NCBI GenBank assembly: GCA_965250225.1
Contig: CBDFNQ010000034.1
Location: forward strand, 1-64,000
Source of the DNA: CBDEUK01 sp965250225
GTDB taxonomy: Bacteria; Pseudomonadota; Gammaproteobacteria; Eutrophobiales; Eutrophobiaceae
DNA: 64,000 nucleotides
Reading direction: 5' to 3'
Both the position numbers and the translations under genes were made by a program. Below the pieces are notes generated by a model. The model was not told the DNA's origin. It worked only from the letters and a program-made list of their open reading frames with translations, and made no database searches. This document shows, in pieces, positions 43,116-51,753 of the stretch; position 1 is the first letter of the stretch, and the number at the start of each line of letters is the position of its first letter.

Positions 43116-44369
43116 ATGTCAGGATCATTTTCTTATCGAAACGGTGTGTTTCAAGCCGAGGCCGTGTCTTTGCTAGAAATCGCTGAGCGTTTTGGCACGC
43201 CTTGCTATGTCTATTCCAGAGCTGCGATTGAAGCACAATGGCAGGCCTATGATCAGGCGTTTCATTCGCAGCCACATTTGATCTGTTATGCCGTCAAGGC
43301 AAACTCGAATCTTGCTGTATTACAGCTGTTAGCTAGGTTGGGTTCAAGTTTTGACATTGTTTCGATTGGTGAGCTGGAGCGGGTGATAAAGGCTGGTGGC
43401 GATGTCAAAAAAGTCGTGTTTTCCGGTGTTGGTAAAACACAGGGTGAGATGCGTCAGGCACTCGAATACGGTGTGAAATCTTTCAATGTTGAATCGCTTG
43501 CCGAAATAACGCGTCTTAATCAGGTGGCAGAATCACTGGGGAAAATCGCTCCGGTCTCACTACGCGTGAATCCAGATGTGGATGCCAATACTCATCCTTA
43601 CATTTCCACCGGTCTCAAGGAAAATAAATTTGGCATTGCCTTTGATGAGGCAAAAGCGGCCTACCTCGAAGCCAGTGACTTAAGTCATCTGGAGATCATT
43701 GGGATTGATTGTCATATCGGATCTCAAATTACTGAAATCAGTCCCTTCGTCGATGCCCTGAAACGTTTGCTGGTATTGATTGGGGAGTTAGAGCAGGAAG
43801 GCATTCAGCTAAAACACATCGATGTTGGTGGCGGCCTGGGTATTCGTTATGAGCAGGAAGACGTGCCAGAGATGGGTGAATACGCAGATGCGATATTGCA
43901 ATTATTAAGCAATAGTGACTATGAAATTATTCTGGAACCAGGGCGCTCGATCATCGGCAATGCAGGCATCTTGTTGACACGAGTTGAATATTTAAAGCCC
44001 ACAACAGAACATCATTTTGCCATTGTCGATGCGGCAATGAACGACTTGCTCAGGCCTGCTTTGTACAGTGCCTATCACGACATTCTGCCGGTTAATGAAG
44101 ACAGTGAGGCAAAACAGGAATCCTACGAGATCGTTGGACCTATTTGCGAAACCGGTGATTTCCTGGGTAAATCCCGACAGTTAGCTTTAAACCCTGGAGA
44201 TTTACTCGCTGTCTGCTCGGCTGGTGCTTATGGTTTCACCATGAGTTCGAATTACAACTCACGACCACGAGTAGCTGAGATCATGGTGGATGGTGATCAG
44301 GTTCATCTTATTCGTCGACGTGAGACGATCGATGATTTGTTTGAGCATGAGATGTTGTTGCCTGAGTAG
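43116..44369 (+). CDS. lysA: Diaminopimelate decarboxylase
   Basis: A 417-residue PLP enzyme for the last step of lysine synthesis. It has the PLP-lysine segment ICYAVKANSN, SGVGKTQGEM, HIDVGGGLGIRYE, EPGRSIIGNAG and GPICETGDFLG with the active-site Cys at the dimer interface. It begins eight bases after lptM. dapF, often next, is not present here; instead a repeat-rich gap follows. Confidence 0.97.
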   Translation: MSGSFSYRNGVFQAEAVSLLEIAERFGTPCYVYSRAAIEAQWQAYDQAFHSQPHLICYAVKANSNLAVLQLLARLGSSFDIVSIGELERVIKAGGDVKKVVFSGVGKTQGEMRQALEYGVKSFNVESLAEITRLNQVAESLGKIAPVSLRVNPDVDANTHPYISTGLKENKFGIAFDEAKAAYLEASDLSHLEIIGIDCHIGSQITEISPFVDALKRLLVLIGELEQEGIQLKHIDVGGGLGIRYEQEDVPEMGEYADAILQLLSNSDYEIILEPGRSIIGNAGILLTRVEYLKPTTEHHFAIVDAAMNDLLRPALYSAYHDILPVNEDSEAKQESYEIVGPICETGDFLGKSRQLALNPGDLLAVCSAGAYGFTMSSNYNSRPRVAEIMVDGDQVHLIRRRETIDDLFEHEMLLPE

Positions 44370-44822
44370 TTTTTTCTATTTTTGTTCCAGCCTGAAAGTA
44401 AACGACATTTGTCATTCTGCTGAAGGCCAGAATCCAGTATTCGAATGTCATACCGCAGCTTGACCGCGATATCCAGTTTTTAAATGGTTTTATATTTCGC
44501 CCTTAAGGTGAGTTACTTTTTCAGACGAAAAAGTAACCAAAAAGTCTTTTCCCCGGTCGCCTAACCCCAATAAAAAACCATTAGGGTTTCCCTCACACCT
44601 CAACGGCCATAACGCACACGCTCATACGTCCATCCCTGATCGGATGAGCTAAACAGCACTTCCCTGTGCTGTTTGCGCTATGTCTGTTTCAGTGTTCGGT
44701 ATGGCTCTACGGGGATTGAAAACCAATTTATTGAAAACTATTATTTAGATGCGCTCACAATGCATCTGTGAATAAATTAAACTCCGGGATGAACCGAGGT
44801 TTTTGTGAAGTGAAATAATTTA
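44370..44822. repeat. Repeat-rich intergenic region after lysA
   Basis: About 450 bases without a gene. It begins with a pyrimidine-rich run, then has GTCATTCTGCTGAAGG...ATCCAGTATTCG...GTCATACCGC...ATCCAG, the same kind of GTCAT/ATCCAG repeat as at 48760-48920. A perfect palindrome GTTACTTTTTC/GAAAAAGTAAC sits at 44512-44537. The rest (to about 44720) is rich in small palindromes such as AACAGCACttccctGTGCTGTTT. No coding signal. Confidence 0.6.
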
Positions 44823-45314
44823 TTAATCGTTTTTCAATTTCCGTGTGAACCCAATGCCAGCTAAACCAAGACCAAGCAAGGCAAGTGAGGACGGTTCTGG
44901 AACTGAAGAAGGAGCAGCTGTTACAGAAGAATATGAATAAGAGCCACCACCAGCGCTACAACATGCAGCAGTTAGCAAAAAGTCAAATACGTGAGTCCCA
45001 GTCGATAAGAAAAGACCTGTTAGGCTGCCAGAAAAGAGCGATCCGCCTCCTGGGTTAGAAATGTCCCAAGGAACAGCAACGTCATCAAGAAGCAAGGCAA
45101 ATTCGTCACCAATGACGCAACAGTCGAAAATGCTGACATCAATCAGTGAATCTGTTGTAACAGTAATTTGCCAACCTTCAGCAGGGTTAGTTTGCAATGT
45201 TCCAGGAGTTCCCCCAAAAAAGAAGATCCCACTAAGACCTGTGGTAGGGTCGATTGTGATTGCACTAGCCGAAGCCGTAAACATCAATCCAAGTAAGATA
45301 ATAATTCTTTTCAT
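44823..45314 (-). CDS. PEP-CTERM sorted exported protein
   Basis: A 163-residue secreted protein. Signal MKRIIILLGLMFTASASA, then a beta-rich middle with two adjacent CC pairs (DCCVIG, ACCSAGGG), and the PEP-CTERM sorting end VPEPSSLALLGLGLAGIGFTRKLK: VPEP, a membrane span, and a basic tail. Exosortase should cleave and export it, usually with exopolysaccharide. No exosortase is in the window. Confidence 0.9.
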   Translation of the reverse strand: MKRIIILLGLMFTASASAITIDPTTGLSGIFFFGGTPGTLQTNPAEGWQITVTTDSLIDVSIFDCCVIGDEFALLLDDVAVPWDISNPGGGSLFSGSLTGLFLSTGTHVFDFLLTAACCSAGGGSYSYSSVTAAPSSVPEPSSLALLGLGLAGIGFTRKLKND

Positions 45315-45543
45315 TTTTATTTCCTTATTGTTGATTTATAGCAAATAGATCTAAAGCAATTATTACGCCATAATGCAATCCATTGTTTTTATTAGGAAAA
45401 TGTATATCGCTAATATTATATGCATATTTTTATGTCCGGTGTTAGGAGACAGTTTTGGTTCGTAATCTTAATATCAAATCATGGGTTCAGGCTGTTGATA
45501 TGATTATTTCCAGTACTAGATTCCATGATTCATTCTTATTAAA

Positions 45544-45864
45544 ATAGATCGTATTCCTGAACCCGAATTAATGGACGAGGCCGAACAGGCGAGGGTATAC
45601 ACGGCAGCCGATTTTTCTGAACCGCATGATCATTTTATAGAATTATTCTGTCAGACATTTCAAACTAGCCAACATCATGAAGAGCTGTCTGGATTTGTGT
45701 TAGATCTGGGTTGTGGGGCAGCGGATGTTAGCATCCGGTTCGCAAAGTCTTTTCCGCAGACCATCATTCATGGACTGGAAGGTGCTGAGGCCATGCTTGA
45801 ATGCGCCCATGAATCTGTCAAAGCTAATGCTTTGAACCATCGGATTGTGCTGTGCCAAGGTTAA
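45544..45864 (+). pseudogene. Truncated class I SAM-dependent methyltransferase
   Basis: The reading frame DRIPEPELMDEAEQARVY to DLGCGAADVSIRFAKSFP (motif I LDLGCG), then HGLEGAEAMLECA, matches the first half of a class I methyltransferase of about 200 residues, then stops after VLCQG. The family start would lie at 45544, where the codon is ATA; only a later ATG at 45571 is usable. Both ends are damaged, so it is probably dead. Confidence 0.7.
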
Positions 45865-46185
45865 CTGACTCGGCAGAATTATTTTTTAGAGAAAGTAAAA
45901 ATATTTCCCTTTCACATCTATATTTTTTTCATCTAATTTTATAACAGTTTTCTACGCGTTTGATAAAAAAGTGATTCATATTAATTTGTTTCAATCCATT
46001 CTTAAGAAAGATGGTTAACTTATGACATAAAGTCATCATCAAAAATAATTTGAAAATTAACCCATATGGGTGATTTATTAATTTGATGTGCGTGTTATAA
46101 ATCAATTCACAAAAACTAAGGAAGTGCTAAGCCCTTCCTTAAAAAAAAACAGCAACACACGTTTTCTATCCTTGGGGGAGGGTTC
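45865..46185 (+). promoter_or_regulatory. A/T-rich upstream region of the first SpvB-like gene
   Basis: About 320 bases of strongly A/T-rich DNA with ACCCATATGGGT at about 46060 and the stem AAGGAAGTGCTAAGCCCTTCCTT near 46120-46143, followed by GGGGGAGG as a strong ribosome binding site. It likely holds the promoter; I cannot place -10 and -35 with confidence. Confidence 0.4.
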
Positions 46186-48726
46186 ATGGAATACATGCTA
46201 ATACAGGGTTTATTCTTGCGTCAGTTCCATCTGTCTTTTCTATTTATACTCTTTTCTCTCACACTCAACACTCACGCCGCAGTCCCTGGTGTGACGGCGG
46301 GTGAATTCAGTGTCGATGCCTCGGGTGGTGCGAATTACTCCATCCCCATTGCTGTGCCACCGGGTACTTCAGGCATGCAACCATCACTTTCTCTGTCGTA
46401 TAGTTCTCGTAGTGGTAACGGCATGTTGGGTGTGGGTTTTACCTTAGGGGGTCTGTCTGTCATGACTCGATGTCCTGCCAATAAAGTCATTGATGGATTT
46501 ATTGATGGGGTGGACTTTGATGATAACGATCGTTTCTGTATTGATGGACAACGACTGATTGCGGTGACTGGCACCTATGGCAGTAATGGTACCGAGTATC
46601 GAACAGAGCTCGATGGCTTCACCAAAGTCCTCTCCTACGGCACTACGGGAAATGGACCACAAAAGTTTTTAGCGTATACCAAGTCGGGTCAAATCCTGGA
46701 GTATGGTTACACCACCGACTCACAGATTGAAGCGGAAGGAAAAACGGATATAAGACTGTGGGCTGTTAATAAAATCTCTGACACAGTCGGTAACTACCTC
46801 ACGATTACTTACGCTGAAGACAACACCAACGGCACTTACAAACCCACTCGAATTGATTACACCGGTAATAGCGGTGCAGGGGTAAGCCCTTATGCCAAGG
46901 TGGAGTTTGAGTATGAAACCAGAACGGATATTCAACCTCTTTACTTTGCAGGTTCCCTCATCAAGAACACTGAGCGGATAACGAACATTAAGATGTATGT
47001 GGACAATACACTTGTTCGAGATTATCAGTTGACCTATGACAATGCGGGTGCGGCTAATCGCTCACGACTCATACAACTGACCGAATGTGATGGAGAGGCA
47101 ACACCGACTTGTTTTAAGCCGATCGAGTTTGACAGGGTGGATGGTGGTAATGATACTTTTAATCCTAGGATTGCTAATCCGCTTGGTGCGAACTTCGTTG
47201 GTTATACGCGTTCGCTAGAAGATATGAATGGTGATGGGATCACTGATTTAGTTTATGTCTATAACACAAGTGTATCAACCTACATGGGTATAGGTGATGG
47301 AACATTCGGGCCAAGAATAGCAAATCCACTAAGTGCAAATTTCAGTTCATACTCACGTTTCCTCGCAGATATGAATGGTGATGGGATCACTGATTTAGTT
47401 TATGTCTATAGCACAAGCGTGTCGACCTACATGGGTATAGGTGATGGAACATTCGGGCCAAGAATAGCAAATCCACTAAGTGCAAATTTCAGTTCATACT
47501 CACGTTTCCTCGCAGATATGAATGGTGATGGGATCACTGATTTAGTTTATGTCTATAACACAAGCGTGTCGACCTACATGGGTATAGGTGATGGAACATT
47601 CGGGCCAAGAATAGCAAATCCACTTAGTTTAAATTTTAATACTCATGCGCGTTATATTTTTGATGTGAACAGCGATGGTATCTCTGATTTAGTTTATTTA
47701 CATGGAACAGTTCTAACAACGTTATTAGGTATAGGTGATGGAACTTTTGATTCACAGGCATCAACACATTTATTTGGTGTTAATTACAACTCCTATTCTT
47801 ATACTCCTATATTTACGGATATAAACGGTGATGGTCTTATTGATTTGTGTTGGATACATAACAAAATTTTAAATATATACATTCGTCAAGGCGACGGAAC
47901 TTTTGTAGAACAATATCATGTGCACGGTGGCAACTATATTTCCTATTCACGTCACTTGGCCGATATGAACGGCGATGGGATCATCGATTTAGTATATATT
48001 TATAACACGTATGTTTCCATGTTGATGGGTAATGGTGATGGGTCCTTCGGTTCACCGATAGGATTCAGTCTTGGCGCTAATTTTTCATCTTACTCCCGTT
48101 CTCTATCCGATATGAACGGCGATGGAATCACGGATTTAGCATTCATTTATGATACCAGTGAGTCGACCTATCTGAGCAAAAGGGTAATCCCAGATAGCAT
48201 CATAAAAATCACCACCTCCCTCGGCACTCAGACAGACATCACCTATACCCCCATCACCGACCCATCGGTCTACACCAAAGGCACAGGAGCAACGTACCCT
48301 GTGATAGACATTCAAGGCCCTGTTTATGTGGTGAGTTCGGTGAAAAGTGATAGCGACTATGTGGCCAATGGGTCACTTATCCCATCCCAACGTGAAACCA
48401 CCTATACCTACTCAGGCGCTAAGTCTTCTTACCTTCGAGGCTTCCTGGGATTTAATACCATGAGCTCCACCGATGTGGATACCGGCATGACAGCCACGAC
48501 CACGTATAAACAAAGCCATCCCTACACTGGCATGGTCGAGCGTACTGAGCAGCACTATGACAACGGCACCCCGGCTGATACGAGTGACGATGTCTTGCTC
48601 GGAGAAGTCGATACGACTTTTAATTTCACTCAAACCCATACAGGTACCGAAACCGATGCTTCTCACCCCGGTGTATTGTTTCCCTACGCCGCCACTGTGA
48701 CGAAGAAAGAATATGAGATCGATTAA
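46186..48726 (+). CDS. SpvB/VCBS-repeat exported protein, paralog 1 (TcB-like)
   Basis: An 846-residue Sec-exported protein. The signal ends at NTHA-AVPGV. Residues to about 310 are an SpvB/TcB-type N-terminal domain (GEFSVDASGGANYSIPI, PSLSLSYSSRSGNG). The middle has seven repeats of about 49 residues, each with a calcium-type loop (D.NGDGITDL), forming a VCBS/FG-GAP propeller. The C-terminus resembles the TcB hinge into YD repeats (YTPITDPS.YTKG, TVTKKEYEID), then stops. Two 147-base repeat units in the middle are nearly identical in DNA. No RHS gene follows; it lies between palindromic repeat DNA. Confidence 0.85.
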   Translation: MEYMLIQGLFLRQFHLSFLFILFSLTLNTHAAVPGVTAGEFSVDASGGANYSIPIAVPPGTSGMQPSLSLSYSSRSGNGMLGVGFTLGGLSVMTRCPANKVIDGFIDGVDFDDNDRFCIDGQRLIAVTGTYGSNGTEYRTELDGFTKVLSYGTTGNGPQKFLAYTKSGQILEYGYTTDSQIEAEGKTDIRLWAVNKISDTVGNYLTITYAEDNTNGTYKPTRIDYTGNSGAGVSPYAKVEFEYETRTDIQPLYFAGSLIKNTERITNIKMYVDNTLVRDYQLTYDNAGAANRSRLIQLTECDGEATPTCFKPIEFDRVDGGNDTFNPRIANPLGANFVGYTRSLEDMNGDGITDLVYVYNTSVSTYMGIGDGTFGPRIANPLSANFSSYSRFLADMNGDGITDLVYVYSTSVSTYMGIGDGTFGPRIANPLSANFSSYSRFLADMNGDGITDLVYVYNTSVSTYMGIGDGTFGPRIANPLSLNFNTHARYIFDVNSDGISDLVYLHGTVLTTLLGIGDGTFDSQASTHLFGVNYNSYSYTPIFTDINGDGLIDLCWIHNKILNIYIRQGDGTFVEQYHVHGGNYISYSRHLADMNGDGIIDLVYIYNTYVSMLMGNGDGSFGSPIGFSLGANFSSYSRSLSDMNGDGITDLAFIYDTSESTYLSKRVIPDSIIKITTSLGTQTDITYTPITDPSVYTKGTGATYPVIDIQGPVYVVSSVKSDSDYVANGSLIPSQRETTYTYSGAKSSYLRGFLGFNTMSSTDVDTGMTATTTYKQSHPYTGMVERTEQHYDNGTPADTSDDVLLGEVDTTFNFTQTHTGTETDASHPGVLFPYAATVTKKEYEID
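47310..47620 (+). repeat. Two near-identical 147-base tandem units inside paralog 1
   Basis: Two consecutive 147-base units here, differing in about a handful of bases, encode 49-residue calcium-loop repeats. Neighbouring units are more diverged. Confidence 0.85.
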
Positions 48727-48913
48727 AAAATGCGAAACACACCTATTCAAGAAGAACGTAAGTATGACCACTGGATCCCGGCTGTGGCGAGAAAATGCTC
48801 CTGCATTTCTCACTCCCACCGTCCTTGGTGGTCGCACCAGGATGACGAAACTGTTGTCCGTCATACCGGACTTGATCCGGTATCCAGATCAAAACAACCG
48901 GATTTAGCTTTTC
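48727..48913. repeat. GTCAT/ATCCAG palindromic repeat between the SpvB paralogs
   Basis: GGATCCCGG near 48784 and CAGGATGACG near 48838 face each other, followed by GTCATACCGGACTTGATCCGGTATCCAG, with the perfect stem ATACCGG/CCGGTAT. It is a dispersed palindromic family of the type seen after lysA. It holds no gene and separates the two paralogs. Confidence 0.6.
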
Positions 48914-51586
48914 ATGAGAATGACAGATCGTAATATCATTGTCGGTGCATTACTGAGCTTACTGATCAGCTCTATCACCCAGGCCGCCGTTCCCGGTGTG
49001 ACGGCCGGTGAATTCAGTGTGGATGCCTCGGGTGGTGCGAATTATTCCATCCCCATTGCTGTGCCACCGGGTACTTCAGGCATGCAACCATCACTTTCTC
49101 TTTCGTATAGCTCTCGTAGTGGTAATGGAATGTTGGGTGTGGGTTTTACCTTAGGGGGTCTGTCTGTCATTACACGATGTCCTGCCAATAAAGTCATTGA
49201 TGGTTTCATTGATGGAGTGGACTTTGATGATAACGATCGCTTTTGTATTGATGGACAACGACTGATTGCGGTGACTGGCACCTATGGCAGTAATGGTACC
49301 GAGTATCGAACAGAGCTCGATGGTTTTACCAAAGTACTTTCCTATGGCTCGACCGGCAATGGCCCTGAGAAGTTTTTGGCCTATACCAAGTCGGGTCAAA
49401 CCCTGGAGTATGGTTACACCACCGACTCACAGATTGAAGCGGAAGGGAAAACGGACATGAGACTGTGGGCGGTGAATAAAATATCGGATACGGTGGGTAA
49501 CTACCTCACCATCACGTATACAGAAGCCAACACCAACGGTACCTACAAACCTATTCGAATTGATTACACCGGTAACAGCGGTGCAGGGGTAAGTCCGTAT
49601 GCCAAGGTGGAGTTCGAATACGAAACAAGAACAGACATTACCCCATTGTACTTTGCAGGAAGCCTTATAAAGAACACGGAACGGATAACGAACATTAAGA
49701 CGTATGTGGACAATAATCTTGTTCGAGATTATCAGTTGACCTATGACAACGCAGGTGCGGCGGATCGTTCACGAATCACACACCTGACAGAGTGTGATGG
49801 ACAAACAACACCGACTTGTTTTAAACCGATTGAGTTTACCTGGGAACAAAATCCGGCTGACGGTAATTTTGATGTATCGACAGCGATAATCTCAGATGTG
49901 TCTGGTTCTGGGTTCAATCATGCTTATTACACACATCGGTTATTGGATGTAAACGGTGATGGCCTAGTTGATTATTTACTGAATCATTCTCATGCAGCAA
50001 AGAACTGGGTTTATTTAGGTCAAGGCGATGGTAGTTTTGATGTAGCAAATGCAATAATTTCGGATGTTCCCGGTGATGGGTTTACAACTAATTGGTATCT
50101 GCATGAATTTGCAGATGTGAATGGAGATGGTTTACCGGATTACATTGTTGGTCATATTAGTGAAGCAAAGAAATTTGTTTATCTAGCACAGGGCGATGGT
50201 AGTTTTGATGTGTCGACAGCGATAATTTCTGATGTGTCTGGTTCTGGGTTTGACCATGCTTATTACACACATCGATTATTAGATGTGAACGGTGATGGAT
50301 TAATTGATTATGTTCTCAATCATTCTCATGCAGCAAAGAACTGGGTTTATTTAGGTCAAGGCGATGGTAGTTTTGATGTGTCGACAGCGATAATTTCTGA
50401 TGTGTCTGGTTCTGGGTTTGACCATGCTTATTACACACATCGATTATTAGATGTGAACGGTGATGGATTAATTGATTATGTTCTCAATCATTCTCATGCA
50501 GCAAAGAACTGGGTTTATTTAGGTCAAGGCGATGGTAGTTTTGATGTAGCAAATGCAATAATTTCGGATGTTCCCGGTGATGGGTTTACAACTAATTGGT
50601 ATCTGCATGAATTTGCAGATGTGAATGGAGATGGTTTACCGGATTACATTGTTGGTCATATTAGTGAAGCAAAGAAATTTGTTTATCTAGCACAGGGCGA
50701 TGGTAGTTTTGATGTGTCGACAGCGATAATTTCTGATGTGTCTGGTTCTGGGTTTGACCATGCTTATTACACACATCGATTATTAGATGTGAACGGTGAT
50801 GGATTAATTGATTATGTTCTCAATCATTCTCATGCAGCAAAGAACTGGGTTTATTTAGGTCAAGGCGATGGTAGTTTTGATGTAGCAAATGCAATAATTT
50901 CGGATGTTCCCGGTGATGGGTTTACAACTAATTGGTATCTGCATGAATTTGCAGATGTGAATGGAGATGGTTTACCGGATTACATTGTTGGTCATATTAG
51001 TGAAGCAAAGAAATTTGTTTATTTAGGCAACAACAACATCCCCGATCAAGCGACTGCAATCACTTCCTCTCTCAACACCTCAACCGATATCACCTACACC
51101 CCCATCACAGATAACACCATCTACACCAAAGGTTCGGGAGCGACCTATCCTGAGATAGACATCCAAGAACCTGTGTATGTTGTGAGTTCGGTAAAGAGTG
51201 ACAGCGACTACGTCGCCAATGGGTCGTTAGTTACTTCACAACGCGAAACCACCTATACCTATTCGGGTGCTAAATCCTCTTACCTTCGAGGTTTCTTAGG
51301 GTTTAACACCATGCGTTCCAACGATGTGGATACTGGCATGACAGCCACGACCATATACAAACAAATCCATCCCTACACCGGCATGGTCGAGCGGACTGAG
51401 CAGACCTATGACAATGGCACCCCAAATGATACGAGTGATGATGTGTTACTCGGTGAAGTGGACACCACCTTTGGTTTTACTCAAACCCATACGGGCACCG
51501 AAACCGAGCCCTCTCATCCGGGTGTTTTGTTTCCCTACGCCGCCACTGTGACGAAGAAAGAATATGAACTGGAGAGCACGCCATGA
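48914..51586 (+). CDS. SpvB/VCBS-repeat exported protein, paralog 2 (TcB-like)
   Basis: An 890-residue paralog of the preceding protein. Signal MRMTDRNIIVGALLSLLISS...TQA-AVPGV; the first ~305 mature residues and the last ~180 residues are almost identical to paralog 1. The centre differs wholly: seven 56-residue units in the order A-B-A-A-B-A-B, each with DVNGDGL.DY. The DNA of each copy is nearly identical (168 bases), from 49865 to 51040. It ends KKEYELESTP and overlaps a downstream ATG by four bases. Confidence 0.85.
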   Translation: MRMTDRNIIVGALLSLLISSITQAAVPGVTAGEFSVDASGGANYSIPIAVPPGTSGMQPSLSLSYSSRSGNGMLGVGFTLGGLSVITRCPANKVIDGFIDGVDFDDNDRFCIDGQRLIAVTGTYGSNGTEYRTELDGFTKVLSYGSTGNGPEKFLAYTKSGQTLEYGYTTDSQIEAEGKTDMRLWAVNKISDTVGNYLTITYTEANTNGTYKPIRIDYTGNSGAGVSPYAKVEFEYETRTDITPLYFAGSLIKNTERITNIKTYVDNNLVRDYQLTYDNAGAADRSRITHLTECDGQTTPTCFKPIEFTWEQNPADGNFDVSTAIISDVSGSGFNHAYYTHRLLDVNGDGLVDYLLNHSHAAKNWVYLGQGDGSFDVANAIISDVPGDGFTTNWYLHEFADVNGDGLPDYIVGHISEAKKFVYLAQGDGSFDVSTAIISDVSGSGFDHAYYTHRLLDVNGDGLIDYVLNHSHAAKNWVYLGQGDGSFDVSTAIISDVSGSGFDHAYYTHRLLDVNGDGLIDYVLNHSHAAKNWVYLGQGDGSFDVANAIISDVPGDGFTTNWYLHEFADVNGDGLPDYIVGHISEAKKFVYLAQGDGSFDVSTAIISDVSGSGFDHAYYTHRLLDVNGDGLIDYVLNHSHAAKNWVYLGQGDGSFDVANAIISDVPGDGFTTNWYLHEFADVNGDGLPDYIVGHISEAKKFVYLGNNNIPDQATAITSSLNTSTDITYTPITDNTIYTKGSGATYPEIDIQEPVYVVSSVKSDSDYVANGSLVTSQRETTYTYSGAKSSYLRGFLGFNTMRSNDVDTGMTATTIYKQIHPYTGMVERTEQTYDNGTPNDTSDDVLLGEVDTTFGFTQTHTGTETEPSHPGVLFPYAATVTKKEYELESTP
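49865..51040 (+). repeat. Seven tandem 168-base units inside paralog 2
   Basis: Units start at 49865 (A), 50033 (B), 50201 (A), 50369 (A), 50537 (B), 50705 (A) and 50873 (B). Later copies are almost base-for-base identical, so amplification is recent. Each encodes one calcium-loop propeller unit. Confidence 0.9.
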
Positions 51587-51753
51587 TGGAACAACAACGC
51601 ATGGAGACAAGGTTGAACAGTGAGAATGGAACACATTGTGTGAGTCAGCACGATGCAAAATGCACTGATCAACAGATGCCCTCTCAACCGAACAACACCC
51701 CATTGAAACGACTGGTACACAACAGCAAACGTTTGAGCATAAGGAGAAACGTT
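51587..51753 (+). other. Spacer between SpvB paralog 2 and the RHS gene
   Basis: The joint where single-ORF relatives would read KKEYEL..ST straight into TTTTSYDTYGNP is interrupted here by about 300 bases that include this spacer and the RHS signal peptide. The frame is open across the spacer but its composition does not look like SpvB or RHS coding sequence. Confidence 0.45.

Noticed and set aside
49865..51040. Regular tandem repeats that might suggest a CRISPR array
   Set aside because: Units are 168 bases, contiguous without spacers, and in frame within a coding sequence.
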